Shown: positions 9,549 through 19,107, counted from the first letter of the stretch. The stretch is DNA of 64,000 nt from Crocinitomicaceae bacterium (GCA_017984635.1 JAGNZC010000008.1:1-64000), one strand, 5' to 3'. Notes: generated by a model not told the origin, from the letters alone. Made by a program: numbers and translations.

Positions 9549-10304
9549 CCCCTGAAAATACCTTGGCGCGTCTTTTAATCGAGAACCATACCAAGAAAAA
9601 TATTCTCCATCAACTAATACAATTGTTGCATTCGGAAATTGTTGCTGATACGATTCAATGTGTTTTTCTGAAAAAGGAAATGGTTCTGAACTCAAAAGCA
9701 CAAAATCCACTTCATCACTTGAACTTTCCCACGCAGGATAACGATTTTCTTTGCAAAAATTCTCGAAACCGCATTTTTCAAGCATCGCATGAATAAAAGT
9801 TGATTTTCCCGCTACATAATTGGGTGAATTCCAAATAAAATACAACACTTTTTTAGTTATTACCATTGGTTGTATGGAAGAAAAGGAATGTTGAATTGTT
9901 GAAATTAATTGAGTTGCTTGTTCGGTTTTACCGCAAATATCACCAAGGGCTTGAATCATTTCCAATGAGTCTTCATACGTTGAAATATCACTCATCCAAA
10001 CGGGTGCAATGGCTTGTAATGCAAGAATGTCTTCTACCGTATTTTCTTCTTTGTTTCCAATAATTAAATCCGGTTGTAGGGCGCGTACTTTTTCAATATC
10101 AACTGCTTTTGTTCCACCAATTCGCACTTTATCTTGGAACCATTGTTCTGGATAAATACAAAATTTTGTGATGCCGACTACTTCACTTGCTAAACCTAAT
10201 TCAGCCAATAACTCTGTTTGAGAGGGCACCAACGAAACAATCCGACTAGGCACTTTGTCTAATCGGATTGTTTGATGCATTTGATCTAGTAATTCTATTG
10301 CCAT
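9528..10304 (-). CDS. Cytosolic BtuF-like helical-backbone metal receptor
   Basis: The 258-residue protein has the periplasmic-binding-protein type III fold (Pfam Peripla_BP_2) of cobalamin, heme and siderophore receptors. RIVSLVPSQTELLAELGL near 21-38 and GGTKAVDIEKVRALQPDLI near 63-81 are the typical first blocks. There is no signal peptide or lipobox. The N-terminus cannot be extended, because the cbs stop codon directly precedes the ATG in the same frame. The protein should therefore remain in the cytoplasm, and a role in uptake is doubtful. No ABC permease or ATPase gene is nearby. It is cotranscribed with cbs. Confidence 0.8.
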   Translation of the reverse strand: MAIELLDQMHQTIRLDKVPSRIVSLVPSQTELLAELGLASEVVGITKFCIYPEQWFQDKVRIGGTKAVDIEKVRALQPDLIIGNKEENTVEDILALQAIAPVWMSDISTYEDSLEMIQALGDICGKTEQATQLISTIQHSFSSIQPMVITKKVLYFIWNSPNYVAGKSTFIHAMLEKCGFENFCKENRYPAWESSSDEVDFVLLSSEPFPFSEKHIESYQQQFPNATIVLVDGEYFSWYGSRLKDAPRYFQGLIHQLT

Positions 10305-11666
10305 TTAAGACATTGCTGAAATAATATCGTAACGGGTAACAATATGATAGTTACCATTATTCATTTCTACTAAAACAGCAGGCGTATTTTTATTAATTAA
10401 TTTGCATAAATCATCTAAATGCGTAGCTTCTTTAACCACTGGATACGCTGCTCCCATGATTGATGAAATTGGTGCATCACGTAAACTTGGATTCTCAACC
10501 AACAATTGGTAAACATTGCTATCATCAATTGAACCAACAAAAACACCATCTTTCATAACAGGAATTTGTGAAATCGAAAACTTACGCATTTTAGCAATAG
10601 CATGTGAAACCAATTCTTCTGCAAAAACACTTACTAATGGCGTATCTCTGTGTTGCGCTACTAATTCTCCAGCCGTTTTAAAATCTTCATCTAAGAAACC
10701 ACGTTCACGCATCCAATCGTCATTGAAAATTTTTCCAATATAACGACTTCCATGATCGTGAAATAAAACAACAACCACATCGTCTTCTGTCAATTGGTCT
10801 TTTAATTGCAACAATCCTTTGATTGCTGATCCAGCTGAATTTCCAACAAAAATTCCTTCTTCACGCGCAATTTTACGTGTGTAAACGGCTGCATCTTTAT
10901 CTGTCACTTTTTCAAACAAATCAATAATGTCAAAATCTACGTTCTTCGGTAAGATGTCTTCTCCAATTCCTTCTGTGATGTATGGATAAATCTCGTTTTC
11001 ATCAAAAATCCCTGTTTCCTTGTATTTTTTAAAGACAGAACCGTACGTATCAATTCCCCAAATCTTAATCGCTGGATTTTTTTCTTTCAAGTATTTTCCA
11101 ACACCAGAAATTGTCCCACCTGTTCCTACTCCAACAACGAAATGCGTAATTTTACCGCCTGTTTGTTCCCAAATTTCAGGTCCCGTAGATTCGTAATGTG
11201 CAATTCGATTGGATAAATTATCGTATTGATTCACGTACCAAGAATTCGGTGTTTCTGCAGCTAATCTTCTTGAAACTGAGTAGTAAGAACGTGGATCTGT
11301 TGGTTCAACAGCAGTAGGACAAACAACTACTTCAGCGCCAACAGCTCTTAAAACATCCATTTTCTCCTTCGATTGTTTGTCGTTTAAAACACAAATCAAT
11401 TTATATCCTTTGATGATACAAGCCAATGCTAATCCCATTCCTGTATTCCCTGAAGTTCCTTCAATGATTGTTCCTCCTGGTTGAATTAAACCTGCTTTTT
11501 CAGCATCTTCAATCATTTTAACAGCCATTCGGTCTTTCACAGAATTCCCAGGATTGGTAGTTTCAACTTTTGCTAAAACAGTCGCTTTTACATCCTTTGT
11601 GATGACATTCAAACGAACTAAAGGCGTATTCCCAATCGTTTCTAATATATTATTGTAAATTTTCAT
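10305..11666 (-). CDS. cbs: Cystathionine beta-synthase (PLP domain plus tandem CBS domains)
   Basis: The enzyme condenses serine (or an activated serine) with homocysteine to cystathionine, or acts as a cysteine synthase. The 453-residue protein has a fold-type II PLP domain (1-320) with Lys44 in NSVKDRMA, EGTSGNTGMGLA near 68-79 and GVGTGGTISG near 184-193. Two CBS repeats follow (about 340-453), which in eukaryotic enzymes bind S-adenosylmethionine or nucleotides; there is no heme-binding N-terminus. The stop TAA is followed at once by the ATG of the BtuF-like gene, in the same frame. A -7 box lies 17 bases upstream of the start. Confidence 0.9.
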   Translation of the reverse strand: MKIYNNILETIGNTPLVRLNVITKDVKATVLAKVETTNPGNSVKDRMAVKMIEDAEKAGLIQPGGTIIEGTSGNTGMGLALACIIKGYKLICVLNDKQSKEKMDVLRAVGAEVVVCPTAVEPTDPRSYYSVSRRLAAETPNSWYVNQYDNLSNRIAHYESTGPEIWEQTGGKITHFVVGVGTGGTISGVGKYLKEKNPAIKIWGIDTYGSVFKKYKETGIFDENEIYPYITEGIGEDILPKNVDFDIIDLFEKVTDKDAAVYTRKIAREEGIFVGNSAGSAIKGLLQLKDQLTEDDVVVVLFHDHGSRYIGKIFNDDWMRERGFLDEDFKTAGELVAQHRDTPLVSVFAEELVSHAIAKMRKFSISQIPVMKDGVFVGSIDDSNVYQLLVENPSLRDAPISSIMGAAYPVVKEATHLDDLCKLINKNTPAVLVEMNNGNYHIVTRYDIISAMS

Positions 11667-11683
11667 CGTATTTTATTTGAGGA

Positions 11684-11691
11684 CAAATATA
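11684..11691 (-). promoter_or_regulatory. -7 box of cbs promoter
   Basis: TATATTTG on the minus strand matches TAnnTTTG and ends 17 bases before the cbs start. Confidence 0.5.
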
Positions 11692-11736
11692 AGGCTATCT
11701 GTTTGAAATGAAACGAAAAATGAGTGAACCTTTTTG

Positions 11737-11744
11737 TACATTTG
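11737..11744 (+). promoter_or_regulatory. -7 box of the MORN-repeat gene
   Basis: TACATTTG matches TAnnTTTG and ends 16 bases before the ATG at 11761. It excludes the upstream in-frame ATG at 11734 as the start. Confidence 0.55.
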
Positions 11745-11760
11745 TTGTAACACAAGTTGT

Positions 11761-13980
11761 ATGAATGTAAAAATCGTTGTTTTAGGGTTCTTTTGTAGTT
11801 TGTTCGTTATAGGAACGGCTCAAGAACGATGTGAAATTAAACACCATAATAAAACGGGTGGACATTACTTGTTTTCAACGTATTTTGAAGATGATTTAAA
11901 AACGAAAAAAGAAGGCGTTTGTCAAACACTTTCAAATGGTAGAATCTATGAAAAGCGCGTTTTTAAAAATGGTAAAATCCAAGAAGAAATCCTCAACTAT
12001 TACGATTTTAGACCACGGATAAAAACAGTTTTTTACAACGGAAAAAAGGATTCCATTATCTGTGAAATGACTACTTATTGGGAAAATGGAAATTTACAAC
12101 AACAATCCATCTTTTTCTATGATAAAACAGGACGAAGATGCCAACAACAAACAGATTTCCATTTAAATGGTAAAAAACGCTTTGCCAACACCTATGCATT
12201 CGTTAAGAAATCCGAATTAAATTCTATTTATGATGAAAAAGATTATCCACCACATACGATTGACGATGAAGGTTATACTTATTTACAGGTTCCTTTTGGC
12301 GAATCCTTGACGTTCTTTGAAAATGGAAAATTACAAGAGCGCATTCGCCATAAACTCGTTTTGCATGATACAGATGGCTATTCCAAAGATGGTCCTTTTG
12401 AACGTTACTCCGACGAAGGGAAACTAACCCAAACAGGCTTTTATAAAGAAGGTCATCAGGACAGTGTTTGGATAGGTTACAATTATTATGGGAAGATTTT
12501 CGAAGAGCAACATTATTCGCAAAACATGAAAACTGGAACATGGAAAGGTTGGCACGACAATGGGCAAAGAAAATACGAGCGCACCTATGACATTACTTCC
12601 AATCATCCTTTTCAACCTAACGAAATTTATTGGAATGATCAAGGTGTGAAAATCCAAGAAGATGTGTTAAACAAAGAAGGAAACGGATTTCAAAAAGAAT
12701 GGGACAACCAAGGTCGATTAATGCATGAACTTGAAATTGTCAAAGGAGATTTCAGGGCTGGAAATGAAAAAAAGTGGTTTCCTTCAGGACAACTTCAACT
12801 CATCCACAATCGAACAACTAAAAGCGATACTAGTTACATTGAATTTTATGAAAATGGGCAAATTGCTAAATTAACAACCAATAAAAAGATAGTAGATAAA
12901 GAACAATTTTGCAGAAAAGAATGGAATGAAAAAGGTGTATTATTGGAGCAAGTTACTAAAACAACTGGAAATGTATATGCTAATTTTGAACAAATCACTT
13001 ATTATGATAATGCCAATCTAAAAAAAGTTATTCAAGACAAAAACAATGAACGAATTGAAGAATATTACTATAGAAATGGCTTCAAACAAAAATCGTTTAT
13101 TCGACACCATAACGTATTAGTTGGACAATACCTAGAATTAGATAGTTTAGGAAATACGCTTATGAATAGTCATTATACTAATGGAATTCGAAATGGGTTA
13201 ACACAACAATTTAAACAAGCCAATCAATTGATTTTTTCTCAAAACTACCTAAATGGTTGCATCGATAAAAATTACAAATCAACCGTAAAACAAGCGAAAG
13301 TTAGTTTCATTACTCAACCTAAAGCAATTCAAGAAACCTTTTACCAATTAGTCTATGAGCAATTAAGTCGTTGGAATCTACAAGATTCGAGTAAAACCAT
13401 TATTACAAAACAAAGCATCGATAGTTTGGCTGAATTATTCTATGTTTTTCACGAGAAATGGAACAAGAAAATTCAATTTCCATATGCGAATTCAATCTCC
13501 TATTATCCAACTTTGTATTTGAATTTACATGTATCCACCTTTGCAGGTTTATTAAAAAAAGACACTTCTAATATTGAAGTAAAAAAATTACTGCACTTAT
13601 TCAACGAGCAACATTGGGATTTACCTACTAAATGGGAAGAATACTACAACAATTACACTGCAAAAGTTACCTTAAAAACGTATTACACGCCTTACTTTTT
13701 GCAAAAAACAATTCAAGAATATGTAAAAAAAGGCTGGATTAGTTACAGTTATACTTCTCCAAAAAACACAGAAAGTTTTCATAAAAATTTGCAATCATTT
13801 TATCCACTTACTATTTCACGTGTCAATGGGTGTGTTTTCAGAGCTACCTATGCAATTGGCAATAAAACAATCAATTGGCTCATCTATCCAGATCAAAGTG
13901 TTGAATTTGAAAATCAAGCGTTTACATGGGATGAAGTTCAGCGTATTGAACCAGTCATTAATCACATGCAATGGGAATAA
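11761..13980 (+). CDS. Exported MORN-repeat (YwqK-like) protein
   Basis: The 739-residue protein starts with a signal peptide (MNVKIVVLGFFCSLFVIGTAQ). From about 50 to 480 it consists of repeated MORN_2/YwqK-type units built around the pattern YxxGxLxxxxxYxxGxxxGxWxxYxxNGxL; examples are TYWENGNLQQQS, SDEGKLTQTGFYKEG, MKTGTWKGWHDNGQRK and EFYENGQIAKLT. The C-terminal 230 residues are not repetitive and I do not recognise them. The family name toxin-antitoxin YwqK antitoxin used in databases says little about function here; no toxin gene is adjacent. It is exported, probably to the periplasm or cell surface. It is closed by a strong terminator. Confidence 0.85.
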   Translation: MNVKIVVLGFFCSLFVIGTAQERCEIKHHNKTGGHYLFSTYFEDDLKTKKEGVCQTLSNGRIYEKRVFKNGKIQEEILNYYDFRPRIKTVFYNGKKDSIICEMTTYWENGNLQQQSIFFYDKTGRRCQQQTDFHLNGKKRFANTYAFVKKSELNSIYDEKDYPPHTIDDEGYTYLQVPFGESLTFFENGKLQERIRHKLVLHDTDGYSKDGPFERYSDEGKLTQTGFYKEGHQDSVWIGYNYYGKIFEEQHYSQNMKTGTWKGWHDNGQRKYERTYDITSNHPFQPNEIYWNDQGVKIQEDVLNKEGNGFQKEWDNQGRLMHELEIVKGDFRAGNEKKWFPSGQLQLIHNRTTKSDTSYIEFYENGQIAKLTTNKKIVDKEQFCRKEWNEKGVLLEQVTKTTGNVYANFEQITYYDNANLKKVIQDKNNERIEEYYYRNGFKQKSFIRHHNVLVGQYLELDSLGNTLMNSHYTNGIRNGLTQQFKQANQLIFSQNYLNGCIDKNYKSTVKQAKVSFITQPKAIQETFYQLVYEQLSRWNLQDSSKTIITKQSIDSLAELFYVFHEKWNKKIQFPYANSISYYPTLYLNLHVSTFAGLLKKDTSNIEVKKLLHLFNEQHWDLPTKWEEYYNNYTAKVTLKTYYTPYFLQKTIQEYVKKGWISYSYTSPKNTESFHKNLQSFYPLTISRVNGCVFRATYAIGNKTINWLIYPDQSVEFENQAFTWDEVQRIEPVINHMQWE

Positions 13981-13981
13981 A

Positions 13982-14017
13982 AAAAAGGTAGCAATAAACA
14001 ACAATTGCTACCTTTTT
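13982..14017 (+). terminator. Rho-independent terminator after the MORN-repeat gene
   Basis: A perfect 14-bp stem (AAAAAGGTAGCAAT with ATTGCTACCTTTTT) around an 8-base loop ends in a T-run, right after the stop codon. Confidence 0.85.
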
Positions 14018-14185
14018 AACTTTTTACATCTATTTTCAAACTTGAAAACAAACAGTAAGGATAGAAATTTAATTTACCCCATAAAACCAACATAAATATA
14101 GATGAAAAGAACTATCTATTTATGTACAAATGAACATTAGTCTCATATAAATGAATATTTAAATAGGTTCATCGAAAATTCACAT

Positions 14186-15244
14186 TCAAAAATCAAATAA
14201 TTCAGTTTGAACTACTTGATTTTCACTGAAATTACTAATCTGAAAACCTATTAATCGTACAGACTTTTCTAGGGGTAAAAACTTATCGATTAACTCTTGG
14301 GTAATTTCCAGTAATTGTTCTTTTGTTTGAATTGAAAACAGGTTGGTTTTGGAACGATTCACGACAGTAAAATCACTAAATTTTATTTTCAATGTAACCG
14401 TTTTTCCTTTTTTTTCTATAGATGAATACCGATTCCACAATGTCATTGCCACTTTATTGGCTCGTTCAATAAACGATGCTTGATCAAATATTTCATGAAG
14501 AAGCGTTGTTTCTGCGGCGATACTTTTGCGCACTCTGTCAGCTACAACTGGACGATTATCTACTCCTCGACTTATTTGAAATAAATAATTCCCAGATTTC
14601 CCAAAAAAATGAGTTAACTGCTCCATGGAGTATTCTTTTAAATTTTCACCCTTGTAAATGTGTAACTCCCTTAATTTATCTGCCATCACTTTTCCTACCC
14701 CAAAAAAACGTTCAATGGGCATTTTATCAATATAATGCTGCGCTTCTTGAGGAGTAATAACATACAAACCATTCGGTTTATCTTGATCAGAAGCTAATTT
14801 TGCTAAAAATTTATTGTAAGATACGCCTGCTGATGCAACCAAACCTATTTCATTGAAAATATCGGTTTTAATACTTTGTGCAATGAATGTTGCGGAAGGC
14901 ATTTGCACAAAATTGTTGGTAACATCTAGAAAAGCTTCATCTAACGATAATGGTTCAACCAAATCTGTATACCGCTGAAATATGGCATTAATCTGTTTTG
15001 AAATGGCTTTATAACGGGAGAAATTAGGTGAGACAAAAATCAATTCGGGACACATTCTTGCAGCAATTTTGGAACTCATTGCAGATTTCACACCAAACTG
15101 ACGGGCTTCATAACTTGCTGCTGCGATGACTCCTCTGTCTTTGTTTCCTCCAACAGCGATTGGCTTTCCTCTAAGTTCTGGATGATCCAATTGTTCAACT
15201 GATGCAAAAAATGCATCCATGTCAATATGGATGATTTTGCGCAT
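14186..15244 (-). CDS. dinB: DNA polymerase IV (Y-family)
   Basis: DinB is an error-prone Y-family polymerase that copies past damaged bases. The 352-residue protein begins with the catalytic palm motif IHIDMDAFFASVEQ (Asp8 and Asp10) and has the second catalytic block PLSLDEAFLDVT near 98-109 (Asp and Glu). The helix-hairpin-helix region and the little-finger domain follow. The C-terminus ends in VQTELFDF, a likely beta-clamp binding peptide of the QxxLF type. The start lies 2 bases after the terC stop, so the two genes form an operon. No obvious LexA-like box was found. Confidence 0.93.
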   Translation of the reverse strand: MRKIIHIDMDAFFASVEQLDHPELRGKPIAVGGNKDRGVIAAASYEARQFGVKSAMSSKIAARMCPELIFVSPNFSRYKAISKQINAIFQRYTDLVEPLSLDEAFLDVTNNFVQMPSATFIAQSIKTDIFNEIGLVASAGVSYNKFLAKLASDQDKPNGLYVITPQEAQHYIDKMPIERFFGVGKVMADKLRELHIYKGENLKEYSMEQLTHFFGKSGNYLFQISRGVDNRPVVADRVRKSIAAETTLLHEIFDQASFIERANKVAMTLWNRYSSIEKKGKTVTLKIKFSDFTVVNRSKTNLFSIQTKEQLLEITQELIDKFLPLEKSVRLIGFQISNFSENQVVQTELFDF

Positions 15245-15246
15245 GT

Positions 15247-16005
15247 TTAACTTCGTTTGAAGAATTTAACTGCTATTATTGGTAAAATAAAAATCAATAA
15301 TGTTAATATCGAAATGAATAAATCAAATGATTCTGACTCAATCCAAGCAAAGGTTTCATGGTTAAAATGTACCAAAACGGAAAAACACAATTTAACTCCT
15401 AAAATAGCAATAACGATAAAAGCTGATTTTTCTAAAAATGGGTATTTCTCCATTAAAACAACAAAGTATTTAGCAACATATCGCATGGCAAGTATCCCAA
15501 TAAATACACCGATACAAATCAAAATGATATTATCTGAATACGCCACAACAGCAAAAATATTATCAATTGAAAAGACAATATCCATGAATTCAACAGCTAA
15601 AACAGTCGACCAAAATACGCCCAAAATTCCAACCGTATACGTATATAAAAAACTTTTTTTAGTCTCTTTTACTTCTGTTTCAGCTGTTTGATTTGAATTA
15701 AAATAAAAATGTTGCAAACTCATCCAAATCAAATACAACCCTCCTATTGGTTTCAACCACCAAATCTGAAGAATTTGTTCAACTAACAACAACGCAACAC
15801 CTCTAAATATATAGGCCCCTAGAATTCCATATTTTAAAGCTTTGGATTGATTTTCGGGCGATAAATCTTTGACCATTGTTGCTAACACAGCTGCATTATC
15901 AAAAGATAAAATCACTTCTAACAAAATGATTCCAAAAATCAGAAATAAAGCATTTAATGGATGGTGACTAAAAATATCTAAAAAACTATTCCAATGTTCT
16001 AACAT
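15247..16005 (-). CDS. TerC-family integral membrane protein
   Basis: The 252-residue protein has about seven hydrophobic membrane segments and the two acidic signature motifs of the TerC family: LSFDNAAVLATMV near 28-40 and FSIDNIFAVVAY near 144-155. TerC relatives are linked to manganese or other metal-ion export and to tellurite resistance; family members at the membrane may metallate exported enzymes. The substrate cannot be read from sequence. It is the first gene of a terC-dinB operon, with a -7 box 20 bases before the ATG, divergent from uvrB. Confidence 0.88.
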   Translation of the reverse strand: MLEHWNSFLDIFSHHPLNALFLIFGIILLEVILSFDNAAVLATMVKDLSPENQSKALKYGILGAYIFRGVALLLVEQILQIWWLKPIGGLYLIWMSLQHFYFNSNQTAETEVKETKKSFLYTYTVGILGVFWSTVLAVEFMDIVFSIDNIFAVVAYSDNIILICIGVFIGILAMRYVAKYFVVLMEKYPFLEKSAFIVIAILGVKLCFSVLVHFNHETFAWIESESFDLFISILTLLIFILPIIAVKFFKRS

Positions 16006-16025
16006 ATGTTCTGTTTATTGAAAAA

Positions 16026-16033
16026 CAAAGATA
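16026..16033 (-). promoter_or_regulatory. -7 box of terC-dinB operon
   Basis: TATCTTTG on the minus strand fits TAnnTTTG and ends 20 bases before the terC ATG. Confidence 0.5.
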
Positions 16034-16098
16034 GTTTTTTATTGGAACTTTTTTCAATTTAACTCGTGTTCTAGCCTTTTTTGGAATTAATTTTTCCT

Positions 16099-16106
16099 TA
16101 TTTTTG
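16099..16106 (+). promoter_or_regulatory. -7 box of uvrB
   Basis: TATTTTTG fits TAnnTTTG and ends 13 bases before the ATG at 16120, which excludes the upstream in-frame ATG at 16081. Confidence 0.55.
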
Positions 16107-16119
16107 TAAAAAGCGCAAC

Positions 16120-18147
16120 ATGGATTTTCAATTAATTTCAGACTACCAACCAACCGGAGATCAGCCGGAAGCAATTCGCCAATTGGTTGCTGGTTTAAAT
16201 GATGAATGTGCGCACCAAACATTATTAGGTGTAACGGGAAGTGGTAAAACTTTTACGATTGCAAATGTGATTAAAGAAGTCAATCGACCTGCGTTAATTC
16301 TTTCTCACAACAAAACACTAGCAGCCCAATTATATGGAGAATTCAAACAATTTTTCCCCAATAATGCTGTTGAATATTTTGTTTCGTACTATGATTATTA
16401 CCAACCGGAAGCGTATTTACCAGTAACAGGAACTTATATTGAAAAGGATTTACAAATTAATGAGGAAATAGAAAAATTGCGACTTTCTGCCACTTCTGCA
16501 TTACTTTCGGGTCGAAAGGATGTTATAGTAGTTGCATCTGTTTCGTGTATTTATGGTATTGGAAATCCAAATGAATTTGAAAATAGTATCGTTTACCTCA
16601 AAGTAGGAGAAACGGTTTCACGCAATAAATTCCTCTATAAGTTAGTTGAAAATCAATATTCTAGAGCTGGAAATGAATTTAAACGAGGTACTTTTCGGGT
16701 AACAGGAGATACGGTTGATATTTTCCTTGCTTATACCGATTACGCCATTCGTATTGAGTTTTGGGGGGATGAGATTGAATCGATTTCTTCAATCGACCCG
16801 GAAACTAATGACCGACTGGATTCCTATTTAGAAATCAATATTTATCCAGCTAATATTTTCGTTTCGAGTCCAGAAACAACCCGAAAAGCTGTTGACATGA
16901 TCGGCGAAGACATGGTTGTTCAAGTTGATAACTTTCGTAAAGAAGGAAAATTAGAAGAAGCGAAACGATTGGAAGAACGGGTGAATTATGATTTAGAAAT
17001 GATCCGTGAACTCGGTTATTGCTCGGGAATTGAAAATTACTCGCGTTATTTTGACCAACGTCAACCAGGTGAACGACCTTTCTGCTTATTGGATTACTTT
17101 CCAAAAGACTATTTGATGATTGTTGATGAAAGTCATGTGACTTTACCTCAAATCAGGGGAATGTATGGTGGTGATCGCGCACGTAAAATTAACCTAATTG
17201 ATTATGGGTTTCGCCTTCAAGCCGCCATCGACAACCGACCTTTGAAATTTGAAGAATTTGAAACGATAATCCAACAAGCAATTTATGTTTCTGCAACTCC
17301 AGCCGATTACGAAATTGAAAAGTCGGAAGGGATTTTAGTTGAGCAAGTGATTCGTCCTACTGGTTTGTTAGACCCAATTATTGAAGTACGACCGAGTCTC
17401 AATCAAATTGATGATTTAATTGAAGAAATTCACAAACGAATCGCTTTAAGTGAACGAACATTAGTTACGACTTTAACCAAACGAATGGCAGAGGAATTGC
17501 AAAAATATTTAGACCGTTTGGGAATTCCTTGTCGCTATATTCACTCAGATATTGACACCATTGAACGTGTTGAAATTCTTAGACAGCTTCGTTTAGGAAC
17601 CTTTGACGTTTTGATTGGTGTAAACTTATTGCGTGAAGGACTAGATTTACCGGAAGTTTCTTTAGTTGCCATTATTGATGCGGATAAAGAAGGTTTCCTT
17701 AGAAATGAACGCTCGTTGGTTCAAACTGTTGGTCGTGCCGCACGAAATGTAAACGGAACCGTGCTAATGTATGCCGATAAAATGACGGATTCAATGCAGA
17801 AAACAATCAATGAAACAGCCCGCAGAAGAGCCTTACAAATTTGTTACAACGAAGAAAACGGAATGGTGCCAACTGCATTAAATAAATCTACAGAAAAAAT
17901 AATGGAATCAACCAAAGTTGCAGATGGAGATCCAGCCACACGTGCTTTGGTTTATGAAAACAATCATCCAACAGCGATCGCAGCAGATCCTATTTTAAAT
18001 TATATGTCTGCTGATGAATTGGATAAATCAATCAAATTCACCCGTAAACAAATGGAAAAAGCGGCAAAAGAGTTAGACTTTATAGAAGCTGCACGTTTGA
18101 GAGATGAATTATTTGGTTTAGAAGCGAAACGAAAAACCTTAAATTAA
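16120..18147 (+). CDS. uvrB: Excinuclease ABC subunit B
   Basis: UvrB is the DNA-damage-verifying helicase of nucleotide excision repair, working with UvrA and UvrC in the cytoplasm. The 675-residue product shows Walker A GVTGSGKT near 37-44, the beta-hairpin region YYDYYQPEAY near 92-101, the DEAD-box-like VDESHVTLPQ near 333-342, helicase motif VGRAARN near 540 and a C-terminal UVR coiled-coil motif (about 630-670) that binds UvrC. I chose the start MDFQLISDYQPTGDQP because the promoter box sits just upstream. Confidence 0.97.
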   Translation: MDFQLISDYQPTGDQPEAIRQLVAGLNDECAHQTLLGVTGSGKTFTIANVIKEVNRPALILSHNKTLAAQLYGEFKQFFPNNAVEYFVSYYDYYQPEAYLPVTGTYIEKDLQINEEIEKLRLSATSALLSGRKDVIVVASVSCIYGIGNPNEFENSIVYLKVGETVSRNKFLYKLVENQYSRAGNEFKRGTFRVTGDTVDIFLAYTDYAIRIEFWGDEIESISSIDPETNDRLDSYLEINIYPANIFVSSPETTRKAVDMIGEDMVVQVDNFRKEGKLEEAKRLEERVNYDLEMIRELGYCSGIENYSRYFDQRQPGERPFCLLDYFPKDYLMIVDESHVTLPQIRGMYGGDRARKINLIDYGFRLQAAIDNRPLKFEEFETIIQQAIYVSATPADYEIEKSEGILVEQVIRPTGLLDPIIEVRPSLNQIDDLIEEIHKRIALSERTLVTTLTKRMAEELQKYLDRLGIPCRYIHSDIDTIERVEILRQLRLGTFDVLIGVNLLREGLDLPEVSLVAIIDADKEGFLRNERSLVQTVGRAARNVNGTVLMYADKMTDSMQKTINETARRRALQICYNEENGMVPTALNKSTEKIMESTKVADGDPATRALVYENNHPTAIAADPILNYMSADELDKSIKFTRKQMEKAAKELDFIEAARLRDELFGLEAKRKTLN

Positions 18148-18160
18148 TCTATTATATAAC

Positions 18161-18184
18161 TTTACAACATTGCAATATTGTAAA
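18161..18184 (+). repeat. 24-bp near-palindrome, copy 2
   Basis: This is identical over 24 bases to 6338-6361 and in the same orientation. It lies in the 59-base gap between uvrB and elbB, 14 bases after the uvrB stop and 22 bases before the elbB ATG, where a bound protein could affect elbB transcription. Confidence 0.7.
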
Positions 18185-18206
18185 GAAAATTAAAAAAAAA
18201 TTACAC

Positions 18207-18896
18207 ATGGAAAAGAAAAAAATTGGAGTCCTACTTTCAGGTTGTGGCGTTTACGATGGCGCTGAAATTCAAGAAGCAGTATTGACCTTGTTAGAAATAG
18301 ATCAAATGGGCGCTGAAGCAGTTTGCATTGCTTTAAATGAAAATCAATTCCATACCATTAATCATTTAACAGGCGAAACAATGCCGGAAGAACGAAATAT
18401 ATTGGTTGAAGCTGCTCGCATTGCAAGAGGTAACATTCAAGATATTTCTTCAATTATACCAGCTGATTTAGATGCATTAGTTTTACCCGGAGGATTTGGT
18501 AATGCTAAAAACTTTACAAAATGGGCTTTTGAAGGTGCAACTGGATCGATACATCCCAAAATAAAATTATTGATCGTAAACATGGTGAATATTGGGAAAC
18601 CAATTATTGCGTTGTGCGTTAGTCCTATTGTAGTTGCGAAAGCATTAGAAGGAAGTGATCTACACCCTATGTTAACGATTGGTTCAAGTGAACAAGCTTC
18701 ACCCTACTCTATTGAAGATTTTTCGAACGGCTTGCAAAATGCTGGTGCTAGAACAAACGATAAAACAACCTATGAAATAGAATTTGATGAACAGTTAAAT
18801 ATTATTTCAGCACCATGTTACATGCAAGAAGTTTCGATAAAAATCATTCAAGAAAACATACATTTAGCCTTTGAAAAGTTAAAAACCGTAATTTAA
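18207..18896 (+). CDS. elbB: ElbB-like glyoxalase / DJ-1 superfamily protein
   Basis: The 229-residue protein matches ElbB (isoprenoid biosynthesis glyoxalase), a class I glutamine-amidotransferase-like member of the DJ-1/PfpI superfamily. Landmarks are VLLSGCGVYDGAEIQEA near 8-24, VLPGGFGNAKNF near 92-103 and the nucleophile-elbow cysteine Cys137 in ALCVSP. E. coli ElbB has weak glyoxalase activity; the physiological role is uncertain. It follows uvrB on the same strand with the 24-bp palindrome between them and no terminator in the gap. Confidence 0.88.
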   Translation: MEKKKIGVLLSGCGVYDGAEIQEAVLTLLEIDQMGAEAVCIALNENQFHTINHLTGETMPEERNILVEAARIARGNIQDISSIIPADLDALVLPGGFGNAKNFTKWAFEGATGSIHPKIKLLIVNMVNIGKPIIALCVSPIVVAKALEGSDLHPMLTIGSSEQASPYSIEDFSNGLQNAGARTNDKTTYEIEFDEQLNIISAPCYMQEVSIKIIQENIHLAFEKLKTVI

Positions 18897-19107
18897 ATTA
18901 ATTCTAAAAAAGCACGTTTTTTTGATTCAAAAACAGCAGATGATTAGTTGATATTTCTGTGAAACCTTACAGAATAGACTAAGCGTCAAAATGACACTAA
19001 AAGCTTGTCTAAAATCCTTTGTTTTCAATACTTTTAGTTTTCAACAACACATCGTTTTTTGTTTGAAATTTTCTCTTTTTTATTCCAAAAAGCACAAAAA
19101 AATCCTT

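Noticed and set aside
11734-11760. Upstream in-frame ATG for the MORN-repeat gene
   Set aside because: It would put the TACATTTG box inside the gene and spoil the signal peptide that starts at 11761.
14091-14124. Imperfect hairpin in the gap between the MORN gene terminator and dinB end
   Set aside because: The perfect part is only 6 bp (ATAGAT/ATCTAT) without a T-run, so it is neither a convincing terminator nor a repeat.
15257-15691. 144-codon plus-strand reading frame opposite terC
   Set aside because: It is the antisense shadow of terC, whose motifs (LSFDNAA, FSIDNIF) are on the other strand.
16081-16119. Upstream in-frame ATG for uvrB
   Set aside because: The region contains the TATTTTTG promoter box, and the normal N-terminus begins at MDFQLISDYQP.
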